A stretch of 64,000 bases of DNA, from the NCBI GenBank assembly GCA_024239075.1, contig JANBVI010000009.1, forward strand, positions 186,001-250,000, written 5' to 3'. Positions 35,241-44,087 of this stretch are shown piece after piece. The notes below the pieces were generated by a model, which was not told the DNA's origin, ran no database searches, and saw only the letters and a list, made by a program, of their open reading frames with translations. Every line of letters begins with the position of its first letter. Position 1 is the first letter of the stretch. The stretch is from Fischerella sp. CENA71 (GTDB taxonomy: Bacteria; Cyanobacteriota; Cyanobacteriia; Cyanobacteriales; Nostocaceae). A program made the position numbers and the translations under genes.

Positions 35241-35297
35241 AAATCGTTCGACTGACTTGTACTGAGCCTTGTCGAAGTAGCGCTCACGACGAAGTCT
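35241..35297. repeat. Short dispersed repeat (copy A)
   Basis: AAATCGTTCGACTGA and GCGCTCACGACGAAGTCT are separated here by 24 nt. The same two blocks occur directly joined, in reverse orientation, at 55659-55694. Both copies are flanked by AAATCTAAAAT-type stretches. Confidence 0.82.
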
Positions 35298-35317
35298 CAA
35301 ATCTAAAATCGGTTGAC

Positions 35318-36085
35318 CTAACAACTAATCCGACTTTTAACTTTTGCTTTGGTAGGTATTTTAATTGCTACAGCAGTTGATGAAAGCATTTGTATTCGCT
35401 CCAAGACTTGCAAACTGCTAAAAGCAGCTTCTCGAATTGCTGCTTCTTCCTCATGACAAAGCAGGAGTCTTAAACATTGATCAATACTTTGTAACTCGGA
35501 AGTATCAATTCGATTTTGATTAATTAATTTTGTTAGCAAACGTATAGTGATTAAACGTTTGAGAGGATCTTTTTCGGTGAGATTATTCAATAAATTATCT
35601 AATTGATTTTCATCTCGATTTCCATAAAGGCTGACTATTTGCCATGTCAATAAAAATAATGTTAATAGTGTTGCTGAACCTTGCAAAATAACGCTTGCGG
35701 CCAGCCAATGGCTATTGGATTCTAACCAAATCACAGTTGCCATGTAAGTACTGAAGCAAGCTATTCCACCACTAATCACGGCTAAAGCTAGCCGACGGTT
35801 CGGACTATTTAAAAATTTTTTAATCTCAGACCAGTTTAACTGCCAACGCCATGCTTGCATGGAATAAACAAACATCATTGTTCCCACACCTGCACTACTA
35901 GCTAACAGCAGTTTCCAATTCCACAATAGCATTGCCACAACTATAGTCAGGAACCCAAGAACGCCTCCTGGACCACGGAAACGTTCGAGAGCTAACTTTT
36001 TTGTGGCTCCTGACTTGAACTCTGGAAGCATCCAATCGAGGATCTGGTCAATTAATTGCTGCCAAGAAGACGAAGCCTGTGCCAC
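35318..36085 (-). CDS. Armadillo-type-fold membrane protein
   Basis: 255 aa, start GTG 36085. Four or so hydrophobic segments in the first two thirds (GGVLGFLTIVVAMLLWNW, LLLASSAGVGTMMFVYSM, ALAVISGGIACFSTYMATVIWL, ASVILQGSATLLTLFLLTW) are followed by a helical repeat domain (NLLNNLTEKDPLKRLITIRLLTKLINQ...EEEAAIREAAFSSLQVLERIQ). This matches cyanobacterial proteins annotated as armadillo-type fold-containing. It is convergent with ftsE; the function is unknown. Confidence 0.72.
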   Translation of the reverse strand: MAQASSSWQQLIDQILDWMLPEFKSGATKKLALERFRGPGGVLGFLTIVVAMLLWNWKLLLASSAGVGTMMFVYSMQAWRWQLNWSEIKKFLNSPNRRLALAVISGGIACFSTYMATVIWLESNSHWLAASVILQGSATLLTLFLLTWQIVSLYGNRDENQLDNLLNNLTEKDPLKRLITIRLLTKLINQNRIDTSELQSIDQCLRLLLCHEEEAAIREAAFSSLQVLERIQMLSSTAVAIKIPTKAKVKSRISC

Positions 36086-36219
36086 GGTATCTACCTACTT
36101 GATTGTAAATGGTTAATAAATAAGTAATAACCTCTACCAGAATACCTGAAGTAGAGGTGTTGGCACAGATTTTATCACTCCTGATACTGCACTATTGGGT
36201 TAGTCTACGGCTAATTACG

Positions 36220-36256
36220 AGAAAAAATCAAAAATCCCACAGCTTGATGCTGTGGG
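36220..36256 (-). terminator. Rho-independent terminator of the UDP-glucose dehydrogenase gene
   Basis: On the minus strand CCCACAGC/GCTGTGGG with a 5-nt loop (36236-36256) is followed by ATTTTTGATTTTTT. Confidence 0.9.
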
Positions 36257-36300
36257 CTTATTTCAAAAAAAGACACACAACAGCGAGTCTTGAAATTTTT

Positions 36301-37692
36301 TTATCGTCCAACACCAATATATTGGAAACCAGCTCTAAGCATAATTTCAGGATCGAGGAAGTTACGACCATCAATCATGACGGGGTGGTTCATCAATTTT
36401 GCCATCTGAGCATAGTCAAGAGTTTTGAACTGCTGCCATTCAGTGACAATTACTAAAGCATCGCAACCATCGGCTAGTCTTTGTGGGTCGGTTTCCACCA
36501 ATACACCAGAAAGACCATCACGTAAACCAGATTGGGAAACAATGGGGTCATATGCTTTGACTTTGGCTCCCAATCGATTTAACTGCTCAATCAAGTTGAG
36601 CGCTGGGGCGTCACGCATGTCGTCGGTATCAGGTTTAAAGGTCAGACCGAGTAGTCCGACTGTTTTGCCTTTGAGAATTTTTAGGGCTTGCTGGAGTTTT
36701 TCAACAGCAATCAAGCGCTGGCGTTCGTTGACGCTGACTGCGGCTTTGAGTAGTTGGGCTTCGTAGCCGTAGTCATCGGCAGTGTGAATCAGAGCTGAGA
36801 CATCTTTGGGGAAGCAAGAACCACCCCAGCCAATACCAGCATTTAAGAATTTATTGCCGATCCGAGAGTCTAAGCCGATTCCTTTGGCTACTTGGGTGAC
36901 ATCAGCACCAACGCGATCGCAAATGTTTGCGACTTCGTTAATAAAACTAATCTTGGTTGCTAAGAAAGCATTAGCAGCATATTTAATCATTTCTGCTGAA
37001 CTCAAGTCTGTGACCAACACTGGTACTGGAGGTAAAGACTGATCTTCAGCGTATTTACGCTCTACAATCGGAGCATACAATTCTTCCATCATCGCGATCG
37101 CTTTAGAGCTATTACCACCTAAAACAATGCGATCGGGGTTAAAGGTATCATAAACTGCTGAACCTTCTCGCAAAAACTCTGGATTACTGACTACATCAAA
37201 CTGGGCTGTAATTTCTGGTAATTGTTCATCATCACGCCCTCCACCCGCAGGTACAAGTGTTTTTTGGCGTTCAGCAATACCATCTAGAACTATCATCCGT
37301 ACCCAGTCACCAGAGCCAATCGGGACGGTAGATTTATTGACAATTACTTTATAGCCACCATCAAGGTGAGTACCAATACCACGAGCAACAGCCTCTACAT
37401 AACGAGTATCGCTTTCACCAGTTGGTAGAGGTGGTGTTCCAACAGCGATAAACAAAATTTCTCCGTGGCTGACTCCCGCACCAAGATCACTGGTAAACTG
37501 GATTTTGCCATTTACAATGGCATTTTGCATAATTTCTGAAAGTCCAGGCTCAAAAATAGGCGATTGCCCAGACTTCATTAACTTAACTTTCTCTTCGTTG
37601 TTATCTACACAAATCACATCATGGCCAATGTGAGCCAAGCAAGCCCCTGTTACTAAACCAACGTAACCAGTACCAATAACGCAAACACGCAT
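36301..37692 (-). CDS. ugd: UDP-glucose 6-dehydrogenase
   Basis: 463 aa. Oxidises UDP-glucose to UDP-glucuronate with two NAD+. N-terminal Rossmann GTGYVGLVTGACLAHIGHDVICVD, VGTPPLPTG, NPEFLREGSAVYD, the catalytic Cys in AGIGWGGSCFPKDVSAL, and the C-terminal GLTFKPDTDDMRDAPAL. ATG 37692, normal length. It lies downstream of the UDP-glucuronate decarboxylase gene, with a repeat-containing 202-bp gap, so the two enzymes would convert UDP-glucose to UDP-xylose. Confidence 0.95.
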   Translation of the reverse strand: MRVCVIGTGYVGLVTGACLAHIGHDVICVDNNEEKVKLMKSGQSPIFEPGLSEIMQNAIVNGKIQFTSDLGAGVSHGEILFIAVGTPPLPTGESDTRYVEAVARGIGTHLDGGYKVIVNKSTVPIGSGDWVRMIVLDGIAERQKTLVPAGGGRDDEQLPEITAQFDVVSNPEFLREGSAVYDTFNPDRIVLGGNSSKAIAMMEELYAPIVERKYAEDQSLPPVPVLVTDLSSAEMIKYAANAFLATKISFINEVANICDRVGADVTQVAKGIGLDSRIGNKFLNAGIGWGGSCFPKDVSALIHTADDYGYEAQLLKAAVSVNERQRLIAVEKLQQALKILKGKTVGLLGLTFKPDTDDMRDAPALNLIEQLNRLGAKVKAYDPIVSQSGLRDGLSGVLVETDPQRLADGCDALVIVTEWQQFKTLDYAQMAKLMNHPVMIDGRNFLDPEIMLRAGFQYIGVGR

Positions 37693-37752
37693 TTTGCTTA
37701 ATTCCTCACTTTGTTTGGGGTTAAATTCTTAAAAAAAGTTTTCTGCAAATTC

Positions 37753-37905
37753 GTCATTTGTCATTCGTCATTTGTCATCTGTTCAAAGCTAATAGACTTA
37801 TCCCAAAAAGAACATAAAGCCTTATATAGTAGGGGTCGATACTCCATTTCTGGAGATATCTAATGACCAATGACTAATGACTAATAACCAATGACTATTG
37901 ACCAT
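37753..37905. repeat. Inverted heptamer STRR arrays between decarboxylase and ugd genes
   Basis: TCATTTG/TCATTCG units (37753-37778) are opposed by CCAATGA/CTAATGA units (37862-37905). The right array overlaps the stop of the decarboxylase gene (AATGGTCAATAG on -). Confidence 0.85.
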
Positions 37906-38830
37906 TTTTTATACGTTCGCGAAAATCTTCTATAGTCAGTTTTAACCCTTCTTGCAGTGGAACGGTAGGTTCCCAATTTAACCAAGTCTTCGCTCGAGTA
38001 ATATCGGGGCGACGGCGGCGTGGGTCATCAGCAGGTAGTGGCTCAAACTTAATTTCTGCATTGGGATTGACGAGATTTTGTACAGTTTGAGCCAGTTCTA
38101 GGATTGTGTATTCGTCAGGATTTCCTAAATTAACTGGTCCAATATAGTCATTATTCATGAGTCGCATCAGCCCTTCTACTAGGTCTGATACGTAACAAAA
38201 ACTACGTGTTTGCGAACCTTCACCGTATACAGTTAATGGAATATCCCGTAATGCTTGAACTACAAAATTACTAACTACCCGACCATCGTTTTCTAACATG
38301 CGAGGGCCATATGTGTTAAAGATTCGAGCAACTCTAATATCGACTTTGTTTTGTCTGTAATAGTCAAATGCTAGGGTTTCAGCAATACGCTTGCCTTCGT
38401 CATAGCATGAACGGAGTCCAATCGGATTCACACTACCCCTGTATTCTTCGTTTTGGGGATGAACTTCTGGATCGCCATAAACTTCACTTGTGGAAGCTAA
38501 CAAGAAGCGCGCTTTTACACGCTTTGCTAACCCCAACATGTTCAACGTACCCATGACGTTGGTTTTTACAGTTTTGACTGGGTTGTACTGATAATGTACT
38601 GGGGAAGCTGGACAAGCTAAATGGTAAATTTGATCTACTTCTAAGCGGATTGGTTCGGTGATGTCATGACGGATAAATTCAAAATAAGGATGATCCATCC
38701 ATTTAAGGAAGTTGCGTTTATGACCTGTGTAGAGGTTATCTAAGCAAATTACTTCGTGTCCATCAGCTATTAGTCGGTCGATTAAATGTGAGCCAATAAA
38801 CCCAGCACCGCCCGTCACCAAAATTCTCAT
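37895..38830 (-). CDS. UDP-glucuronate decarboxylase (UDP-xylose synthase), SDR family
   Basis: 311 aa from ATG 38830 ([20 protein letters not shown]), with GGAAGACT just upstream; a longer in-frame start at 38890 adds a non-conserved [20 protein letters not shown]. Family features: [65 protein letters not shown], the YxxxK in [18 protein letters not shown] and [10 protein letters not shown]. It converts UDP-glucuronate to UDP-xylose with tightly bound NAD+. ugd follows on the same strand. Confidence 0.93.
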   Translation of the reverse strand: MRILVTGGAGFIGSHLIDRLIADGHEVICLDNLYTGHKRNFLKWMDHPYFEFIRHDITEPIRLEVDQIYHLACPASPVHYQYNPVKTVKTNVMGTLNMLGLAKRVKARFLLASTSEVYGDPEVHPQNEEYRGSVNPIGLRSCYDEGKRIAETLAFDYYRQNKVDIRVARIFNTYGPRMLENDGRVVSNFVVQALRDIPLTVYGEGSQTRSFCYVSDLVEGLMRLMNNDYIGPVNLGNPDEYTILELAQTVQNLVNPNAEIKFEPLPADDPRRRRPDITRAKTWLNWEPTVPLQEGLKLTIEDFRERIKNGQ

Positions 38831-39271
38831 AGTCTTCCAGGTGTTTACGATATTTTTTGTCGCGATCGCGCTTGTGCTTAGAATACCCATAATGGTAATT
38901 CAAATACAGCACAAGCTTGTTTACTCACAAAAAGGTTTTTTGAGCAAATTTTTTGGATGTGAGTATTTATCTTAATTTAATTACTAAACAATTCTTTAAG
39001 CAAAGTTATCAAACAAATTTTGTAAATACCGAACAATCAGTGAGATTTCATGAAATCTTCAAGTAGATAAAGATTTGAAATTAATTTAGTGTATAGGGAT
39101 GTAGCATTTGTACGGGTATCTTTAAATTGAAAATTAAATATATTCCTACAAAAGCTTCACCCCTAAAGTAGTTGTTAGTGAACGCGTTAGAGTTATTATA
39201 ATTGAGGACTAAAATTTTTACTGAGAGTTTCTAGCACTTATAAACTAATTCAGATAAGTTCGGAGCAGCAA

Positions 39272-39361
39272 ATGATTCCATTACCGTTTAGTCACACATT
39301 AATGCTGATTTTAGCATGTAAATTCTATGGTTATTTAAGTTATCAATTAGTTGAATATTAA
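39272..39361 (+). CDS. Candidate 29-aa hydrophobic small protein
   Basis: ATG 39272 follows CGGAGCAGCAA, a good ribosome-binding site. The peptide begins MIPLPFSHTLMLILACKFYG and continues YLSYQLVEY, then TAA. It could form one membrane helix, like many small cyanobacterial proteins. It stands alone in an AT-rich gap and I know no family, so it may be chance. Confidence 0.25.
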   Translation: MIPLPFSHTLMLILACKFYGYLSYQLVEY

Positions 39362-39654
39362 TAATTATTTTTTATAAAGTATCAAAAGACACATTAGAAT
39401 TTATACAATAATTCTTCAAGCTAATGGACAAACGGGGATAAATTATTTTTAAAAAATAGACTTACTGTTTTATGCATCACATAACAGTCTAATAGCCCGC
39501 AGCGCTATCCAGGATGCTACATGTAATAAGTAGAAGAATACATGTGCGATCGCTCTTAGTCACCTTGCCCCTAGTTAATTTCACAAAAGAAAATCAAGAA
39601 ATCAGTAAAGTTTGTAAAATTTTGGAACAGATACGGACACACGGTAATATGAGC

Positions 39655-39745
39655 AGGGAAGAAGACGCGATGAAGCGGAGAATTTTTCTGTCCCCCTTGT
39701 CTCCCTTGTCCTCGTGTCCCTGCATCTCCGTGTCCTCTTCGAGGC
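39655..39745. repeat. Palindromic G/C-rich repeat
   Basis: GGGAAGAAGACGCGATGAAGCGGAGAATT on the left and GTCTCCCTTGTCCTCGTGTCCC/CATCTCCGTGTCCTC on the right, of the same family as 1757, 8266 and 9010. Confidence 0.7.
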
Positions 39746-39747
39746 TG

Positions 39748-40395
39748 CTAATATATCCCTTCATCCACAGTAGTCTTAGATTTCGCCCTGACTTTATTAG
39801 CACTGCGTTTGAGGGCTGAGAGTCGTCCTTCGTATTTAGAACGTTGACGCTTGCTAGGAGTCATATCAATTAGAGTTTTTAAAGCGCTACCTAAACTTTT
39901 ATAAGCGTTGGGAAGACTGTATCCAAAACGAGTCGCTAAAGCGATCGCTTTTTCATCAGCTTCAATAAACTCTCTAAGTTGCTTTTCCCCATTGTTTTTT
40001 TGATAAAGTCGCCAGCCAGAAACACCGCATAGTGCTAAGGCTAATATCAGCAATAAAGCATCCTGTACCCATAATTCGCCAACAGCACCACCCAAACCAA
40101 TCGCCAAAGCTGCCATTTCCCACCCATCTTTGGGAATGGTATCATTTTGAATGCGCGCAACTTCGTGCCAAAATAGTAGATTACGCTGATCCATTGCCAG
40201 CGTATCCCATTTCACCAAGTCAATTTGAATTTCTACTTGGTCTTTACCAATTTCTTCGCAGCGAATTAGGGGTGGATTTACCTCTGTTGTACCTTCAACA
40301 GTTACCCAACTTTGCAATTCTGGTGGTAGCAAACCCTTCAGACGCCGGAGTTCACTCATTTCTGCCTTAGCAGAAGAGGTTGCATAAGATGTCAT
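39748..40395 (-). CDS. DUF3318 domain-containing protein
   Basis: 215 aa from ATG 40395 (MTSYATSSAKAEMSELRRLKGLLPPELQSWVTVEG); TTG 40404 is an alternative. Conserved-looking segments: QRNLLFWHEVARIQNDTIPKDGWEMAALAIGLGGAVGELWVQDALLLILALALCGVSGWRLYQ, with one or two hydrophobic helices, then a helical, basic C-terminus. It matches what I recall of the cyanobacterial DUF3318 family. The HEVARIQ motif is zinc-site-like but the function is unknown. Confidence 0.75.
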   Translation of the reverse strand: MTSYATSSAKAEMSELRRLKGLLPPELQSWVTVEGTTEVNPPLIRCEEIGKDQVEIQIDLVKWDTLAMDQRNLLFWHEVARIQNDTIPKDGWEMAALAIGLGGAVGELWVQDALLLILALALCGVSGWRLYQKNNGEKQLREFIEADEKAIALATRFGYSLPNAYKSLGSALKTLIDMTPSKRQRSKYEGRLSALKRSANKVRAKSKTTVDEGIY

Positions 40396-40462
40396 AATAT
40401 CCAACCCTAGAAAACTTTCAGTATATTGAGCGTATCACTTTGGAGTATAGCTATTTCATTAC

Positions 40463-41029
40463 TCATTCGGTTGATTCGTTCGGAAAACTCCCCCGCTTTT
40501 TACGGGCTTCCATGGCTTTCTCCAACAGGTCTAGCAATCCTGGTGCTTCTTGTTGAATACTTAATAAAATTCTTTCTCCTAATTCTACATTACCTGGATC
40601 ATGACCGGTTTCCATCACCCCTTGCAAACGAGGTATGGCGACATTATCAACAAGCTGAATTAAGCCACTCAAACAACGGTTAAATTGTTTTTCTGTGAGA
40701 ATCGAATCTTCTAAGGGGAACTCTATAATGGCACGAATTTCACCATCGGAAGGATCATACTCCCATTGCAGCATTTTGGTTTCCCAGGATATTGCTAACA
40801 TTGTTTGGAGAATGGCTGCTTTATGGGGATGATCTTGCACTCCTGCCAAAACCTGTGGCGCAAATAGCCGAAAAAACTTTCCATCCTCATCTAGCTGAAC
40901 AACAATTAAAAAGTCCTCGACATTATCACTTTCTACTCCTGTGATAATACGCTCTTCTTCTTCATCTACACGATAATCCCAACCAAGGTTATCTAAGTAG
41001 TTGGCAATCTCTACCAGATCAACAGCCAT
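40463..41029 (-). CDS. YbjN-domain protein
   Basis: 188 aa. The start LVEIANYLDNLGWDYRVDEEEERIITGVESDNVEDFLIVVQLDEDGKFFRLFAPQVL has the shape of YbjN/type III chaperone-like proteins, and the later TMLAISWETKMLQWEYDPSDGEIRAIIEFPLEDSILTEKQFNRCLSGLIQLVD fits the fold. Soluble, acidic. Proteins of this fold act as multicopy suppressors or chaperones; the specific role is unknown. It lies 68 bp upstream of the DUF3318 gene on the same strand. Confidence 0.8.
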   Translation of the reverse strand: MAVDLVEIANYLDNLGWDYRVDEEEERIITGVESDNVEDFLIVVQLDEDGKFFRLFAPQVLAGVQDHPHKAAILQTMLAISWETKMLQWEYDPSDGEIRAIIEFPLEDSILTEKQFNRCLSGLIQLVDNVAIPRLQGVMETGHDPGNVELGERILLSIQQEAPGLLDLLEKAMEARKKRGSFPNESTE

Positions 41030-41268
41030 AAAAGCCTCATTGTAAACGGTAAAACCGCTGTTATCAGACCTAGTGTAACCTGCTAGCAGGATGGGTATAG
41101 CATGAAAACGCTACCTTTTATATTATGTTTAACTGTTAATTAAATTACAGTTAATCTCTATAAAGAAAATATATCATTTTGAATTTACATCTGATATCCG
41201 GCAAATTAAATTGTGTTTAAATCAGACAAAACGCTGGATTTATTCTAAACGATATTGACAAAGTTAGT

Positions 41269-42450
41269 TTACCCAGATATATCTATTACCTGTTCCCTAT
41301 TCATTCCATTCTCCACCTGATTAATTGCTGACATAATTCCATTTTCGGGATTATCCAGCAAAGATAATTTTACTTGTTGTAAATAATCACTAATTGCATC
41401 TCGCAAGATAGGTTTTTCAACTGCTACTGTATGATTAAAATCCCATACATCCCAGATAATAATACCAACCCCTACAATTGGATCGAGTAATTCTGCTCCT
41501 AATTTTGCAGCAACTGCACCACCAGTTTTGGCAGCCATTTTTGCACCAGCTTTCCCAGCAAAAGATGTCACTACTTTACTACCGACTTTGGTGACCGTGG
41601 GAATCATGGCTTTTGTCAGTAAATAAGCACTACCTCCAGTTAAAATCTTTAAAGATAAATTAGATATATTGCCTTCTGTATCATTAATAGTAATGGCAAT
41701 ATCACCCAGATAACGTTCCCAATCTCCTTGAGGAATCTTGTAACTACTTTGGATATTAGCTATATTTTGACTCAACTGAGTAACATAAAAATCTATAGTC
41801 TCTTTAGTAATATTTTCTAATTCCAATTGAGCAACTTTTGGTCTGAGAACACGTTTGGCAAATTCTGTTTGAAAATTCTCTGTCAATTTTTCAGCTATTG
41901 CTTGTGTAGGCGAGGGATTATTAGCATTTGTCCAATGGGCGACGGCTGAACTTAACCACACAAATGGAGTGCTAAATTCTAGCTTTTTTTGATTGAAATA
42001 ATTAAAATACCAATCTAGAAAGCTATGATCAACGCGAGTCATTAATTCATCAATCCACTGATCTAATTTTGCAGCAGCGAAGCTCTGAGATTGAGAATGA
42101 GCATTTTTAATTGCAGTGGCGATCGCATCTTCCATTCCTGATGGTGGAGCTTTTTTATCAACAATCACTATATTGTTTTTTGTTGGTTTATCAATAACAT
42201 AATCTTGTGGTGATGAACCCGCGATTAAAAATTTACCTAGCAACGGAATCAGCACAATAATAATTACAGTTGCCCAAATATATGGGGTTATGGACTTAAT
42301 AAATTCACTCCAAGCTCGAATGCGATCAGTTTTATGGATATAAGAAACTTTCTCATTCGTTTCCTGGGGATTTTGTTCCATTTTATGTCCAGTTATTGAT
42401 GAATCTGAAACAGATTTGGACTCTAAAATGTCCTGTTGCTCTTGGTTCAT
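41269..42450 (-). CDS. Membrane-anchored protein with glycine-zipper C-terminal part, unknown
   Basis: 393 aa. A ~45-residue acidic N-terminus is followed by one transmembrane helix (YIWATVIIIVLIPLLGKFLIA), a long extracytoplasmic helical region (~75-270: IDELMTRVDHSFLDWYFNYFNQKKLEFSTPFVWLSSAVAHW...) and a Gly/Ala-rich hydrophobic stretch (ILTGGSAYLLTKAMIPTVTKVGSKVVTSFAGKAGAKMAAKTGGAVAAKLGAELLDPIVGVGIIIWDVWDF). The last part resembles pore-forming or glycine-zipper segments. I recognise no named family. It stands alone, divergent from the esterase gene. Confidence 0.62.
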   Translation of the reverse strand: MNQEQQDILESKSVSDSSITGHKMEQNPQETNEKVSYIHKTDRIRAWSEFIKSITPYIWATVIIIVLIPLLGKFLIAGSSPQDYVIDKPTKNNIVIVDKKAPPSGMEDAIATAIKNAHSQSQSFAAAKLDQWIDELMTRVDHSFLDWYFNYFNQKKLEFSTPFVWLSSAVAHWTNANNPSPTQAIAEKLTENFQTEFAKRVLRPKVAQLELENITKETIDFYVTQLSQNIANIQSSYKIPQGDWERYLGDIAITINDTEGNISNLSLKILTGGSAYLLTKAMIPTVTKVGSKVVTSFAGKAGAKMAAKTGGAVAAKLGAELLDPIVGVGIIIWDVWDFNHTVAVEKPILRDAISDYLQQVKLSLLDNPENGIMSAINQVENGMNREQVIDISG

Positions 42451-42518
42451 AGTATGTTTTTAACTAAATCTAAACAGCTTCCTCCACTCGTAAGTTTAGC
42501 TAATTTAGCCAATAAACC

Positions 42519-43361
42519 ATGCCTGCCCAGCTTATTTCAGAATCAAAATGCTTTGATGGCAAACTCGGCTTTTATCGCCATCACTCCTTTAACTGCAATA
42601 GTGAAATGCGTTTTGCCGTTTACCAACCACCACAGGGAATTTATGAACCAGTACCTGTTCTTTATTTCCTCTCTGGTTTGACTTGCACAGAAGAAAATTT
42701 TATGGCCAAGGCGGGGGCGCAACGCTTTGCAGCAAAGTACGGGTTAATGTTAGTAGTACCAGATACTAGCCCCCGCAACACTGGAATTCCTGGTGAGGAT
42801 GACGACTGGGATTTTGGCACAGGTGCAGGCTTCTACGTTGATGCTACAGTTGAGCCTTGGGCTTCCCATTACCGCATGTATAGTTATATTGTTGATGAAT
42901 TACCTGTTGTCATTGCCGAAAACTTTCTTGTTCTCACAGAAAGAAAAAGCATTTTTGGTCATTCTATGGGCGGACATGGGGCGTTGATTTGTGCAATGCG
43001 AAATCCTCAACAATATAGGTCTGTGTCCGCTTTTGCACCAATCGCTGCACCAATGCGTTGTCCTTGGGGACAAAAAGCTTTCAGTCGCTATTTAGGTGAA
43101 GATCAAAAAACTTGGTATGAATATGATGCTAGCGAGTTAGTCAAGCAAGTAGGGTATCACAGTCAGATTCTGATTGATCAAGGTACTGCTGATAAATTTT
43201 TACCTGAACAATTACTGGTGGATACATTTGACAAAGCTTGTGCGGAAGTAGATCAACCTTTGAATTTGCGTTATCAAGAAGGCTACGATCACGGCTATTA
43301 CTTTATTGCCTCTTTTATTGAAGATCACATCCGTCATCATGCGATCGCTCTTTTACAATAG
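42519..43361 (+). CDS. fghA: S-formylglutathione hydrolase
   Basis: 280-aa esterase D-type alpha/beta hydrolase that releases formate and glutathione in formaldehyde detoxification. Motifs: FLSGLTCTEENFMAKAGAQRFAAKYG, PDTSPRN, nucleophile in SIFGHSMGGHGALICAM, the acid in DQGTADKFLPEQL and the His in EGYDHGYYFIASFIEDH. ATG 42519 (MPAQLISES). The formaldehyde dehydrogenase partner is not in the window. Confidence 0.93.
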   Translation: MPAQLISESKCFDGKLGFYRHHSFNCNSEMRFAVYQPPQGIYEPVPVLYFLSGLTCTEENFMAKAGAQRFAAKYGLMLVVPDTSPRNTGIPGEDDDWDFGTGAGFYVDATVEPWASHYRMYSYIVDELPVVIAENFLVLTERKSIFGHSMGGHGALICAMRNPQQYRSVSAFAPIAAPMRCPWGQKAFSRYLGEDQKTWYEYDASELVKQVGYHSQILIDQGTADKFLPEQLLVDTFDKACAEVDQPLNLRYQEGYDHGYYFIASFIEDHIRHHAIALLQ

Positions 43362-44087
43362 AGCAGCAGGTAAAAGGCTAATCCGATGTTGGATTTTGCA
43401 TCGATTTCATAAATGAATCTGCTTGTTCTGTAGCATAAAGGAATTATAGGTCAAAAAATCCAATTCAATACTGCTTGGTCAGACAAATCGCTTGACATTT
43501 AAACTCACCAGAGACATGCCATGGCACGTCTCTACATGCCCAAAATTATGACGGAAATTCTTGACCGAGCAGTATTGAAAACCTATTTTTGTGATGTGAA
43601 TATTTAAGAATATTTAAAAATTTTGCTTAGTCAACTGTAATTTTAGCTATTTTAGCAATGTAACTGTAAATTGTACTTAACATTAATGACTGTGAGAATA
43701 CTAACTTAATTTATCTTTGTTTTTTTTAATTTAATATTATCTTTTAGGATTATTCTAGAGATTTTGTAACTTAAATGTTTTGGAATCTTGACTTTATATG
43801 CTTTCAAAGCAGAAGATAATTAAATAAAACTTAAAAATATCAAAAATAAGTTAAAACAATGTCAATAAAATTGAAGTATAAACCTATGCAAATCGGCACA
43901 AAAAGCAGGATGATTTAATTGAAGATAAAAACGAAAAAGCAGAGAATTTAATCAGGATTTTTTCGATAATCCACTGTATGGCAAAAAATAGGTTAAAGGT
44001 TAAAATGCTCTCCGATGACTGATTAAAATAGCCGCTTTATTTGTCGTGATTGACTAGTAAACTTACAAAACTAAACAAACAATAATT
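43362..44087. other. Intergenic region between fghA and glgP
   Basis: About 725 bp. The MITE-like copy 2 occupies 43464-43579; the rest (43580-44087) is AT-rich with no gene and presumably includes the glgP promoter. Confidence 0.55.
43464..43579. mobile_element. MITE-like element, copy 2 (~116 bp)
   Basis: Terminal inverted repeats TTCAATACTGCTTGGTCA and TTGACCGAGCAGTATTGAA enclose a stem AGAGACATGCC/GGCACGTCTCT (43510-43533). The block order matches copy 1 at 19838-19955. No transposase gene. Confidence 0.82.

Larger units (their letters stand above)
38831..39747. other. Long intergenic region with a palindromic repeat and one candidate small ORF
   Basis: AT-rich, ~920 bp. A candidate 29-codon ORF is at 39272-39361 (see separate entry). 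A palindromic element occupies 39655-39745 just before the stop of the DUF3318 gene. Nothing else is supported. Confidence 0.5.

Noticed and set aside
39514-39819. 101-codon plus frame
   Set aside because: Covers a palindromic repeat and runs antisense into the DUF3318 gene.
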